NCBI GenBank assembly: GCA_001592805.2
Contig: CP051141.1
Location: 2,480,001 to 2,544,000 of the forward strand
Direction of reading: 5' to 3'
Length of the DNA: 64,000 nt
From: Peltaster fructicola
Lineage: Eukaryota; Ascomycota; Dothideomycetes
A program made the position numbers and the translations under genes. The notes beneath the pieces are model-generated. The model was given only the letters and a program-made list of their open reading frames with translations. It had not been told where the DNA came from and did no database searches. Of this stretch, positions 32,530 through 43,108 are shown piece by piece. The stretch's first letter is position 1. The number at the start of each line of letters is the position of its first letter.

Positions 32530-35500
32530 TCACAGACCTCGATTGATGACCAAGGGAGGCAGCTGTATTGGCGGCACGTCGAAGTCTGCTCCAGCTAGCA
32601 TCGCTTTGTTGAATGGACTAGGTGTCACAATGCGTGGCTTGACTGACTCTTCATAGATCTTCTTCAGCACCCTAGCATCCGCTGCTAGTGCTCGAACATC
32701 TCTCAGTATGCCTTGCACAGTCTCAGTGGGCTGTGTGCGACTAGAGAGTGGCTTCTCACTGACGAGAGTGTTTGGCAGCAGAAGGTAGTCCCAGGCGTTG
32801 TTGTCAGAGATCTGTGCCATGACAAGGCCAGATTTATGCACAAACTGTGTCATGCTGAAGTTCGCAGAGCCCCAGGTCACAACTACTTCCACATTGCTGC
32901 TGTAACTGTCTGCGGACTCGTTGTCGAGCACAAAGCCGAGCTTGCGCAAAATGGCCTTGTGGTAGAAGCGCCGGTCCTCAATTACACGACCTGTGAGTGA
33001 TGAGCTGCCGGAGTGTGGTGTCGCTGGCACCTTATCAGGCGGCTCAAGAGCGAGCTTGACATGTATCGGTTGCTCGAAAGGATGTCGTCGCGAGTGCACA
33101 ATAGCTTCAGACCAGGGTAGCTGTGTAAGACGAAGACCATATGGCTCGACTAGCGCAGCCCATTTGGCTACTGCTTCTCGAATCAGCATTGGCGTGGTCA
33201 ATGTCCAGTCTATGTGTATGTGATAGCAGTTGTCTGGGTTGTGTATTCGATCTGGGGTAAGGTTAGACGGGCGCGTTTACGACTTCGAGCCACATACCAT
33301 AGTGGACGTTTATGACCTCCTCTTGCTGTGACCTCTTCGAGGTATCAACATTGTACCTCAGCGACTGACTGAGCAGTACCTGCTTCCTTTCCATGGGAGC
33401 AAGTAATGACGAGTCTGGTCCGTTGGAGTCGGCATCACCTCGAGTTGGTCGCATCAGAGGTGACATTCGTGCTTCGGAGCTTGGCGTTGGCGGTATGGAT
33501 CTGCCAACGGCTCTGTTGAACACTCCAGCGATTGCATTGGGATATTCAAACGAACGATGGCTCTGAGCAATCTGATAGAAGTAATTGCCATCCCGGAATG
33601 TATGCTTATGTCTGACGTGTGTGAAGATGCCACGATCGACGAGTTCATTGCCGATGTCAACAGCGTCCTCTCGTGTCTTGAGATCCTTGAACGCACTCAG
33701 AAGCCAATTCGTCATCTCATCGCCTCGGAAACATCGCAAATGGATGCGGGCCATCCATCGACGGTCCCGCATCTCGACCCCTTGTGGAGGTGCTTCTTGC
33801 ATCTGACGTACAAGCTTTGTGATGTCGAAGTTACTTGAGTGGTACTTCTCGGACTCCTGGAAGAGTGGTACGCTCTGACTGTTGTTGTCTGGAATCGACA
33901 CCGCCACATCTTGACTATTGACAAGAGCGCTTGGATCACGAGTGTGATACTCGATCGCCAATGGGTTGTGGTCGACTTCGTCTTTGGTGCCTTTCTTCTT
34001 CACAATAGACATCTGATGGCTTTGGTCTTCAGCACTGAAGACTCTATGGCGCTGCCACTGCTGTGTGAGGCGTTGAATGCCGTCGATGCGCTTTTCGTCG
34101 TCAGTCAAGTCTTTCAGCTCTTCGCTAGTCCTGGTGTCAGCTCTCGGCACATCGACTGGCAACAGTACGAAACGCATTCTGAAGAACGAGTCGGCTACCT
34201 GGTCTGAGTCGATACTCTGGTCGATGGCCTTCCAGTCAAGTAACAGCTCACGCTCAGCGAAGTTAGCAGCTGCCTGCGTTGATGTGCGGTCATACAAGGG
34301 GACTACACTGAATGAGCGTGCGTAGCCATCCACAAGGTAAGACGTGTTCGTGTACTTGGTGCTGTCATGACTGTATTCCACAATCTCTAGCTCCAACTCC
34401 GACAAACATTGCAATTCGTGGTAGTCAGCACCTATAGACATGACCACCCGCGGATGGTCAGCAGGTTGGCGTTGCATGACTATCTGGAAACCATGTATGA
34501 GTCTTAGAGTGACAAGCTGGTTCAGTAGCACATCAGGGTGTTTGCCGGGACCGCTGAGTGACCAGCAGATGATACGTCGAGTGGACCGCTTGTAGTATCT
34601 CTTGAGATCCTCAGCAGATGGGTACAGATCGTTGTATAATGGCAGGCTTGCCGGCGTGCACATTGATGTCCACTTGAAGCTGGCCGTATCTATAGCTTTA
34701 GGAAAGACATGCTGCCACTGGCGGTATTGTGAGGCAATGCGCATGTTGGTGTTGGTAACGTTGCATGGGTTGCGAAGTGTCAGCCATGGTGTACGAGCTT
34801 CTGCGCCAGGATCTAAGCTCGGCATATGTGGCGATGAGGCCATGCCATCGAACGCTTTAGGAGTGCCTGAGTTTGTCCCAGTAATGCCGTCCTTAAGGGT
34901 ATCAACACGGTCGAGAGAGTTTGGTACTGGTTCTACAGGCGCTGTGTGCTCTCTAAGTATGTCGATTGGCTGCGTGGCACGATCTTCTGCATCGGTCAGT
35001 CGAGATGAGAGACTGACTTGTGAAGGACGGCGATTCAAGGATGCTCGGATCTGATTCGCAAGGCCACTTTTGGTCTCATTGGGTGCAAACTTGACGATAT
35101 TGATTTCCTTGCCGTGATTGGCATGAGTTTCTGAGATGGTCGTGATGGCGCTACTCTTGAGAGGTGCTAGTCCACGAGGACCGACACTTATCTTACGACC
35201 AGAGAGTATGATAGAACCGCTCGACTTCGACTGCTTACTCAAGCTGATTGTCGTAGCAATGGACGACGAAGACGGCCGCTGCTTGAGTGGCGGTACTGAA
35301 GGCAGGAGCTTGGTAGACTTGACTGCTGGCGGCGAGCCTACAGTCATAGTTCTATTTGACTCAAGAGAAGTGCTTGGATGGATCAGAGCTGCTTGTTTGA
35401 ACTTATCATCCACCCTTTTGCACGAGGCAAAGATTTTGCGGTCGAATTGCTCGAAATGGTCGCCATTGAGCCCTGCGTCGTTTGCGGTCATGGCTGGTAA

Positions 35501-36685
35501 GGAGATGTCCTTGATAGCATGCTCTATTAGCTTGTGCACCACTCCGGACCTGCTAGCAGATTGCCGTGCTGACCAGTAAGATATATCAACCCAGTGTGGC
35601 AGTGAGAATTCGTGACTTCCATCCAAGCAGTATTTGAAGATTGGAACAGGGTGTACTGGCTTCTCAGCCAGCGAGACAATATCCACACCAATGCTGTGGC
35701 CTAACAGTATGTGCGTAGTCTTGCGAAGCAAAGGATAATCAGCCTCAAACATGCCACTGCCAGCAGTGATGGCAATAACAGAGGTTCCCGTCGTTGCCAG
35801 ATGCAGTGATTCTCCAGCTTCTAGAAAGTCCATCGCAGCTACGTGCATGGCCTCAAGAAGATTGCCCTTTGCTGCAAGTGTCACGTCTTGCGAAAGGTCC
35901 AAATCGTTGAATGCAAGCTTGAGAGAGGACAAGACCTCGTGCCACCGCTGGCTTGGTGTGTCTAGATGGAGCACACGATAGAAGTCGTCCCCTGCTACAA
36001 TCTCATCTTCATCGTTCGATATGTCATACCGACCAAATATGACAACAGAAACCAGGTGTCGTGCTCGCTCGTCTTCCCATCTCTGGAAAAGCTCGACCAG
36101 GAAGCCTTCGATCATCTTCTCATACATGAGATCACCAGTGTGACAATACTCCAGCATTTCTTTCGACAGTTGCACAAGAATGGTGAATCTTGCGCTTCCA
36201 CTGCGAACAATGGTCTTCGTTCGTCCTGGGTGGACAAGGGCAAACTTGGTCGAGTGATTGTGTAAGTGAATGCCACGCACCGTCGCAACGACATGGCCGA
36301 GATAGTAAATTTGTGAGTCTTCGTAGACTACACGATTCTCAAGCTGCTTGGTCATCAGCCACATATCTGTCCTCGACAAGTATTGATCGCGGAAGAAGAT
36401 ATCGACATGTGTGGCAGCAACTTGGCCCTCATCCTCTACAATTGTGACAGAGCCAGGCGTCCGGTTGGCAAAGCCGAAACTTGCTCCAAGTCGTATATGC
36501 AACGAGACCTCCTTCTGTCCAGCCGCACGGCCTTCGGCTGCGACCAATATGTTGGCGCCATCAGTAGTCGATAGGAAGGCTACGTCGCCGACTGCAAGAA
36601 CATCCAAACCGCCCAGTACATCCGACGATGATACACGATCGTCGTGAAGCACAATTGTGCATGGTCGGCTGCTTCCAACAGCCAT
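32530..36685 (-). CDS. IML1: Iml1/DEPDC5, GATOR1(SEACIT) subunit
   Basis: Two exons, 36685-33298 and 33251-32530, joined through a 46-nt intron that rebuilds VHYDRIHNPDNCYHIHIDW, a classic Iml1 block; about 1369 aa. Iml1 is the GAP subunit of GATOR1/SEACIT that inactivates Gtr1/RagA at the vacuole, lowering TORC1 when amino acids are scarce. Regions: an N-terminal FRDQYLSRTDMWLM and VRGIHLHNHST; a VWA-like SARFTILVQLSKEMLEYC...LVSVVIFGRYD; the Ser-rich middle; NPCNVTNTNMRIASQYRQWQHVFPK; the DEP domain (MEMRD-type start, WMARIHLRCFRGDEMTNWLL to GNYFYQIAQ); and the C-terminal domain. It is a little shorter at the N-terminus than other Iml1 proteins, so a small upstream exon may be missing. Divergent from SSP120. 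Confidence 0.93.
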
Positions 36686-36973
36686 CAATCGGGCATTAAC
36701 ATCGCCGCTCCTACGGAAAGAGTGCTGACGAGTATGCTCTTGTGTCGTACATGTACGCCATAGGCGGTGACGAGATACGCCCGCCTAGTCGTTCTGTGTG
36801 GCGTGCAAGGACGGTCCACCACACATTGTTGATGGAAGTGCGTGTTAGTGACAAGAACTGTGGTGAGGCTGCAAGCAGACACATTTCGGCCACGACTTTA
36901 GGCAGTGACATCAACGACAAAGACGATTTCAGTACTCTTGATGAGCGAGCACCCCTTGCGCATTCTTGTTCTT

Positions 36974-37591
36974 ATGACCAATTCTTTATCGATGTATTCA
37001 ATACCTCTTCTCACATTCGTCATCCTGGGCGGCGTATGGGCGCATGGCGGTCATGAACAACAACCATTGAACCCAGAAGCTCACTGGGCAGAGAAGCACA
37101 TGTTCGAGGAGCATCACATCTCCACTTTCGATGCTGGATCGTTCTTCAACCTGCACGATTACGATAGTAGCTCGGAGTGGACATATGAGGACATCGCGAA
37201 GACGTACGGTCTGAAGGATAGAAGCACCTCACATATCACACAACAAGAGAAGGATACGGCAATCAAGAAGGTCATTGAGCTATACGATCGAGACCTTAGT
37301 GGCACTATCTCTTTCGCCGAATACGTCGTTGGCGAAGCATCAGGAATACATCTGCCAGACTTTGGCTTCGGTCCCGGTCATCATGGCGACGACGAGTACG
37401 AGTACGAGATTCACCACTTTGAGAAATTCCATGGCCCGGACACGACAGTCGATGACCTGACCCATCCTGAAGACATTGAGCATTTTCGTATGCACGAGGA
37501 GCAAGAGGCGGCTGCTGAGAAACAAGAACGACTCGACCGTATGTCGATTGTGCAAGAGAACATTCCACAAAAGTTTCGTCGAAATGGATGA
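36974..37591 (+). CDS. SSP120: EF-hand secretory-pathway protein Ssp120
   Basis: One exon, about 205 aa from the ATG at 36974; ATGs at 36905 and 36992 are alternatives, but this start gives a good signal peptide (MTNSLSMYSIPLLTFVILGG, cut after VWA). The mature start GGHEQQPLNPEAHWAEKHM is characteristic. Two EF-hands are visible: DYDSSSEWTYED (residues 62-75) and DRDLSGTISFAE (105-116) with all calcium-ligand positions. A His/Asp-rich stretch and a helical Glu/Gln-rich tail follow. Yeast Ssp120 works with the lectin Emp47 in ER-Golgi cargo transport, like mammalian MCFD2 with ERGIC-53. No KDEL-type signal is seen. Divergent from IML1. Confidence 0.88.
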   Translation: MTNSLSMYSIPLLTFVILGGVWAHGGHEQQPLNPEAHWAEKHMFEEHHISTFDAGSFFNLHDYDSSSEWTYEDIAKTYGLKDRSTSHITQQEKDTAIKKVIELYDRDLSGTISFAEYVVGEASGIHLPDFGFGPGHHGDDEYEYEIHHFEKFHGPDTTVDDLTHPEDIEHFRMHEEQEAAAEKQERLDRMSIVQENIPQKFRRNG

Positions 37592-37690
37592 GAGCTGCAG
37601 CTGTGCTCAACAAATATGTATGCTAATGTCGAAAGTGTTGTAAGCAAAGCACACCCTATGGCAGTGCCAGCACAAAGAGTCAGCAGCATC

Positions 37691-38788
37691 TCAGGCAGGA
37701 GAGATGCATATATCCAGGACGCAGTGATACACTCCTGGAGCATACGTCTTCACGCGAGTGATGCTCTCAAGCATAGCGGTCTTTGTGTTCCCAATCTGCT
37801 GATCGAGCATACTCTGGAATAGAGCTGCAACCTCAGCAGCACGTAGTTCGATCTCATGGACGCCGAAGTTCTCATGAACGTGTATCCAGCCTCCGTTTGC
37901 ACGATCCAAGGCCTTGAGAGCAATAGAGTAGCTAGGTCTTGAGGTCGGCAGTAAGCCGCAGTTGACATGCCTTATGGGTGGTAAGCACGCTCTCATGGCA
38001 TCGATTCTGTGCAAGGCCAGCTCGTTCGTCTCGTTGAAGATGACGAGCTGTTCGGGGCCTGCAGCCATTTCTGTCAGAGATTCGCCACTATAAGTAGCAG
38101 ACTTCCATCGATTTGCCTGAGCTCCTCGGCGCAGACCTTCACAGCTCCATTGATTCAATTCCCAGCAGAGTACCTTGTGCACGCCGGCTTTCACATAGCT
38201 GAATGCAAAGTACCCAATGCCAGCATACAGATCGACGACCGCGCATCCACTGCCACTTCTGACTCCTTCCGCCACAGCTTGTGCAACAGAAGGTAGGTCG
38301 AGCACTCTCGCCTTCTCACTAATGTTGCCTCGTGAGAACATGGTCCATCGTGGTGCCCAACTCTGTGCGACTCCATTTTGCTTAGCCGTGATCCAGTATG
38401 CTTGTGTGAAGTCAACTGCCGATGGCGGTGACGAGCATGTCGACGGTCCGAAGTCACCGTACACTGGTTGGAAGTTGATTGGTGATCTCATGTAGTTCTG
38501 TGGATCATGTCTGGTCGTCTCTTGTCTTGCCGGCGGTATAGGATGGTTGACTGCAATGTGCGAAACCTTCATCTCTTTGGCAATGTGCCGGTGAAGTTCC
38601 ACTATAGTAGACTCATCGTAATGCTGGCGAAGGTCCTGGTATCCATTGTCCTGGAGCGCACGAGATGGCAGCAGTAGCATGGAGCCATATCTCGTGTATG
38701 TCTTTGCCAACGACCTGGCAAGACGGTCGATCTGCTCGTTACCTTGATCGGTGAGCGTAGTGCGCCATGACGCTATCGCGCGATCCAT
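37691..38788 (-). CDS. TRM12: tRNA wybutosine-synthesizing protein 2 (Trm12/TYW2)
   Basis: Intronless, 365 aa. TYW2 transfers the aminocarboxypropyl group of AdoMet to the 7-side chain of the wyosine precursor at G37 of tRNA-Phe. It uses a Rossmann fold related to Trm5: motif I DLYAGIGYFAFSYVKAG (residues 186-202), the acidic loop CWELNQWSCEGLRRGAQAN, the HVNCGLLPTSRPSY stretch in place of the Trm5 NPP motif, and GGWIHVHEN. RWTMFSRGNISEKARV precedes motif I as in the family. Length is shorter than yeast Trm12 (about 460 aa). Convergent with SSP120, 99 bp apart. Confidence 0.93.
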   Translation of the reverse strand: MDRAIASWRTTLTDQGNEQIDRLARSLAKTYTRYGSMLLLPSRALQDNGYQDLRQHYDESTIVELHRHIAKEMKVSHIAVNHPIPPARQETTRHDPQNYMRSPINFQPVYGDFGPSTCSSPPSAVDFTQAYWITAKQNGVAQSWAPRWTMFSRGNISEKARVLDLPSVAQAVAEGVRSGSGCAVVDLYAGIGYFAFSYVKAGVHKVLCWELNQWSCEGLRRGAQANRWKSATYSGESLTEMAAGPEQLVIFNETNELALHRIDAMRACLPPIRHVNCGLLPTSRPSYSIALKALDRANGGWIHVHENFGVHEIELRAAEVAALFQSMLDQQIGNTKTAMLESITRVKTYAPGVYHCVLDICISPA

Positions 38789-39603
38789 ATAGTGCAGCGT
38801 ATTGTAGATGGGTGCCTCATTCTATGTGAGATTTTGCTCCATGCGATGAAGGATCGTTGTTAGCCAGATCTCGCACTGAAGTCTGCTGGTTCGTGTTGTT
38901 GGCATGGTAAGGCAGGGCTCCGCAGAACCCAAATTCATTCACTACCACCAGCAAATTCGGCTACTTCCAGTCGAGGACTAGCGTCTCCGTCACTGCATGC
39001 TCTCCTCTGCTACATAATGCAAAGCACAGGACAAAGTCACTAAGAAGCGCCCTATGGCGGAGTGGTTGTACATGATCATTCCGACTGAAAGGAACGTGGG
39101 CTCTGCCCACCCTCCAACATCCGCTATGGCGCTTCCCAACAGCAAAAGATGCTTCGCGGCTGAATTTCTGTCTGAGGCCCCAGAAGGGGTCCTGGTTCTT
39201 TGCAATTCTGCTGCCAGTATGGCATTCGTTTTGAACTCTGATTGAGGTTATGATCCTGGCGCTCCATCCCTTGATGTGAGAGCACCATACCATACACATC
39301 CTTGCTGCCTTTCCAGACTTCGAACTGGGTCTTGACGCTTGTGGCACAAGACTTATCCTCAGCCACAGCAGTTGTATCGTTCAAGCACCTGGCGAGGTCA
39401 TGTACATCACAGGCTCCCAACGTATGCTTCTCATGGTGTGAGACTAAGCAACAAAACACAGCTTGCAGATATCTGATGTTGGCCAACACCATGTTCATTG
39501 ATATGTTACTTGAAACGAATGGACGAGAAGCACACTTCTCTCTTCAGCAGATCCCTCCATGTGGACGTGATCAAAATACAACATCACCGCCCCTGCTGCT
39601 AAT
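38789..39603. other. Intergenic region holding a tRNA-Ser-like relic
   Basis: 815 bp between the TRM12 start and the 3' end of a secreted-protein gene. Apart from the tRNA-like stretch annotated separately, only short open frames without coding features are present. Confidence 0.6.
39048..39131 (+). pseudogene. tRNA-Ser(UGA)-like relic lacking the T arm
   Basis: 84 nt, the usual length of a class II tRNA. The ends pair in 6 of 7 positions (CGCCCTA with TATGGCG). A good A box follows (TGGCGGAGTGG, 39054-39064). The anticodon-arm region TTCC-GACTGAAA-GGAA presents TGA in an ACTGAAA context, as in serine tRNAs. The variable arm GTGGGC-TCT-GCCCAC is a perfect 6-bp stem, close to fungal tRNA-Ser. 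The T arm and B box are absent (CCTCCAACATCCGC instead), so it is probably not transcribed or functional. Confidence 0.6.
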
Positions 39604-40260
39604 CTAGCAAACTCCCTGTCCACAGCCAGTGGCCCGATTGCTAACACAGATGAACAAGATTCCACCATCGCTCATGACGGTCTTGAACTCGGAGCTGCCA
39701 CCGCTCTTACCGCAGCTGACAGCGAAGTTGGCGATGTCGCTCGGCTCTCCGGATTTGAGGCTGGCAGTGTCGTAGGTTGCCCACGAGACGCAGAGGTTGG
39801 CTCCATCGCGGGAGATGCAAACGGAGCGAGGCTTCTTGTTGTCACGTATGCCATTGAATGCCTCGCCTAGGAGCACTGCGATGTAACTACCAGCGGCGGA
39901 AGCACCGGTGGCGGAGACGAAACTGCCAATGCCGTGGGCGGTGTTGCAGCCTAGAGTCTGGAGGTTGGTCAAATGCTCGCAGTTGTACCAGCTGCGCTTG
40001 TCGAGCTCCGTGTCATTTGCCCCTGCAAGGTAGTATGAGAAGGCTGTAGCTGGCTCAAGAGCAGCGTCCTCCGAGTAGAGGTCAAATGGGAGGTTGGTGA
40101 CGGCGTCGACGAACTCTCCCTTGTAGTGAATGTCCATGCTGCGCTTGATCACGCCAGTAAGGCCCTCGAGAGGCATGGCAGAGGCGCTTGCTGCATTGAA
40201 GACGGCAGTACCGACAAGGCCGGCGGCGAAGTAAAACGCCAATCGCTGTACTGAAAACAT
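39604..40260 (-). CDS. Secreted cysteine-containing preproprotein with Kex2 sites
   Basis: One exon, 218 aa from the ATG at 40260. A signal peptide is clear (MFSVQRLAFYFAAGLVGTAV, ending AASASA). Two dibasic Kex2-type sites follow: GVIKR before SMDIHYKGE, and ELDKR before WYNCEH, which suggests a cut-out propeptide and a mature chain of about 130 residues with seven or so Cys (NCEH, GCNT, VCIS, NLCVSW, SCGK, FICVS, TGCGQGVC). The mature part includes a Gly/Ala/Ser helix (GIGSFVSATGASAAGSYIA). This is the build of a processed fungal effector or antimicrobial-type protein; no family is certain. The frame stays open 113 codons upstream of this ATG, which is unusual for a leader. Confidence 0.72.
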   Translation of the reverse strand: MFSVQRLAFYFAAGLVGTAVFNAASASAMPLEGLTGVIKRSMDIHYKGEFVDAVTNLPFDLYSEDAALEPATAFSYYLAGANDTELDKRSWYNCEHLTNLQTLGCNTAHGIGSFVSATGASAAGSYIAVLLGEAFNGIRDNKKPRSVCISRDGANLCVSWATYDTASLKSGEPSDIANFAVSCGKSGGSSEFKTVMSDGGILFICVSNRATGCGQGVC

Positions 40261-41097
40261 CTTGCTTAGGACCGATGTCAAGGTTGGTTTTAGAAGACTC
40301 GTTGCTGTCTGTTTAAATCGTTGTTGACTGGTATTGCCCTTGGCCCACGTCCTTGGGGATGTGATAGCGTTCGAAGTCAGAGGATATCTATCGATAAATT
40401 CTTGAGCAATTTGCTGACTGTCGGAGTCGTTCTTGGTAATGAGAACCTCGAGAGCGAATTGCTGACAAAAGAGGATGTCTTGATCTGAATGATGCATGAT
40501 TTTGAGGTGCGCGAAGGCAGTATTTAAGTCTTCCGCACCTTGGGTTGTGTTCAAGGATGATACGTGACGCAGGTAGACATGTACGATGTGATCGCCCACG
40601 GCACAGTAGCAGAAGGTAGGATCGTCTGCAAGAACTGTCTTCGAGCTGCGGTATCGTACTTCCGTTTGGGGGGAGTGAGCCCGTTCCTGGTGTCTGTGAC
40701 CAACGCCAGTGCTGGGACCTGCCTCGATTCGTGTGAAAAGCCGGGCGCCTCTGTGTAGTCAGCTGAGTGTGTAACAGCTCATCTGCACACCAGATCCTTC
40801 GCTGCGCGATTTCTCCATGACCTTGGTAGAGGTTGACGCTTACGGGCAACAGTGAGCAGTTCTGAGTGGTCGTGTAATGTGCCCATCGACGTGAATAGGA
40901 GATCGACAGGCGTCACTTCGGCATAAGTGGACGCAGCATAGATCACCCGACGGATCCTAACCGTGAAAGCAAGCACCAAGCTGCTGGCGGACATCCTTCG
41001 GTCATGTTTGGTAATCAAGTGATTGTCTCTACCTCCTCCTCGATGATCAATATGCTGGGGTTCGCAGAGACTTCCATGATTTCCACTGTTGCAGGTT

Positions 41098-41491
41098 CGG
41101 CGCCGAACATCACGCTCCCCCATCGATCGTATTGCTGAGGTGAGCTTCTGTAGCACGTTAGTGCCTGGTCAGATTCGTGGAGCCCTGTACAGTTGGCTAC
41201 GATCATCACAGTGTTTGCCCTGATAGCTGTGACAGCTGAATCTTCTATCCCTGTAATGTTGGCGTTGGTGCTCTGAGTACGGGACAAGATATATGCCGGC
41301 GCCCAACGCCACGCTCCGCCATCGATCGTATTGCTGAGGTGAGCTTTCGTAGCACATTGTTGCGTGGTCAGATTTGCAAAGCCCTGAACAATTGGCGATG
41401 ATCATCACAGTGTTTGCCCTGATGGCTGTGACGGCATGAATCTTCGATCCCTATAGTGTTGGCGCTGGTGCTGTGAATACGGGGCAAGATA
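41098..41491. repeat. Two-copy tandem repeat, 199-bp period
   Basis: Copy A (41098 to about 41292) and copy B (41297 to about 41491) align with a 199-bp offset, roughly 80-85% identical by eye. Shared blocks include CATCGATCGTATTGCTGAGG, GATCATCACAGTGTTTGCCC and CAAGATAT. On the minus strand copy A reads openly through RANTVMIVANC and SSPQQYDRW; copy B keeps the same SSPQQYDRW word but carries a one-base difference that shifts its frame. Confidence 0.85.
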
Positions 41492-41725
41492 TCGTTCGGT
41501 CGACTCGTATAGTCTTAGTTTGCAGTGCATCATCTTGTGGCATCTCGGGTACGGACAGTGTCATGAGTACCGATCGCGCATGGTCAGGTCATGGAGACCC
41601 AATCCGCTTCCAACTCCTCCCTGCTGTTCTGCGATGTGAGCGGCTTGCATGTGTATCAGCTGTCAGAACATCAGCACAATATTCCGTCTCCTCGCTGTAC
41701 TTGAAGCTAATATCACTCAAGACCC

Positions 41726-41790
41726 ATAGCTATGGGACTCGAACCACCTACGTGACTGTAGTGCACTTAGAACTAGCCAGCATCTGCGGA
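41726..41790 (-). pseudogene. tRNA-like relic (A box, B box, shortened anticodon arm)
   Basis: On the minus strand a perfect B box GGTTCGAGTCC lies at 41735-41745. It is preceded by a 4-bp stem with 6-nt loop (CTAC-AGTCAC-GTAG, 41748-41761) and an A-box-like TGGCTAGTTC (41770-41779). Spacing suits a class II tRNA such as leucine or serine. T-stem and acceptor pairing are poor, so it is a decayed copy at best. A 14-nt perfect palindrome CCCATAGCTATGGG (41723-41736) abuts the B box. Confidence 0.4.
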
Positions 41791-43108
41791 CGCCTCGGCT
41801 GTGACCTGTACTCGAAGCGAGCATTGACTCAGCTTCTCATGGTGCGAGGACGCAGTCGATGTATGCAACCTATGTCCTTGACTGCCATCAGACAGAGGTC
41901 TTGTTGGATCGAGCTGGTGAGCATCGTGTCCGACTTCGCCAAAGGAGAGCGCATGCGGCTCGCCTCCTCAATCACACCAATGTCCTGTCTCCAGATAGCA
42001 CGGCTGCCTTCGGGAGGTACTAGATTTATGGTGATGAGGTTCACCATGTGTGAGCAAGGCTCAGCATTCGGTCACTGCTTGAACTTGTTGCTGCCAACTC
42101 TCATGACTAAGCTGGAAGGCTGCTTTTGTCACAATATGTGGCAGCTCCAGTAGTGAGCAATGTTGATATCATAAATGTGATCCGAACTCTGACTCTTATC
42201 ACTTGTATTTGACATCTGCGCTTTGCACAACATGGCATCAGCATTTTGCGCTCTCCACTCTGTCGAACCTTCGCAGTGGTCTTGAGCCGGTAAGAAAACT
42301 TGACGGACCATAAAGCTGCAGGAAATCGACATTTGGCAGATGTGCTCGAAGTATCGATAGCAATGCATGATGATAGACTCGCTCGAGTCACGGGTAAAAC
42401 CATTCACCGAGCTGAGAACGATCAGGGCATCGTCATGATGCAGCGATAGGTCTTCCGACGATAGAGTCGCTCGAGGTCTGATGCGTCAATGAGACAAGGG
42501 TCTGCGGCAGGGCGTGAACGAGTGAGTGAATGGTCATTCTGAACCGCAGCATAGTCGTACCCGTCGAGACGGTGGTAGTATTGCGATGCAGCGTAGCGTT
42601 CTTCCGAGAAGGATGACAGTAATGTAGTGCAGCGCAACGTGGTGCTTACTCAGGTGATTGGTAGTGCTGCAGTCCATCGTAACGTCAGTCGACTTCTCGG
42701 CATGGGTTTGTCTTGCCCTGTGAGAATCGAAATACCAACGTGATTGATGCTCCCGACATAGGCTGTGTTGTTTGTTGTATTGGTAAACTATTTCGTCGAG
42801 GTTGAGAAGTCAAGTCGAAGTGAGCACGTGCCCGCCGCAACATGGGGTTTGCGATCAAATCTCCGATTTGATCAAAGTCAAGCCGGAGGCTGAACAAACA
42901 CATGCACTCCTTCAGAAAGAGATATTTACCTGGAGATAAGATGGCATAGTCCCATGACGAGAGATGCCTTTTACAGTATACTGTCCTAGCGATGAGGAAA
43001 TACGCAGGCTTGGACCCTCCTCGATCAGAAACAATATCCTTATAGTACAGATTCAGCCATCGGCATCATTCTTCATCATGTCGAGAACACTCAGATGCTC
43101 CACGGATA

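Larger units (their letters stand above)
40261..43108. other. Largest intergenic region: repeat, tRNA relic, possible gene remnants
   Basis: 2.85 kb with no gene I can support. It holds a 199-bp tandem duplication (41098-41491) and a tRNA-like relic near 41726-41790. Minus-strand open stretches at 40380-40850 and 41015-41290 look partly protein-like but cannot be assembled. A 226-codon plus-strand frame (41473-42153) crosses the tRNA relic, so it is unlikely to be coding. The interval looks like accessory, slowly decaying sequence. Confidence 0.5.

Noticed and set aside
41473-42153. 226-codon plus-strand open frame
   Set aside because: It runs through the antisense of a tRNA-like relic and has no recognisable domain; likely chance.
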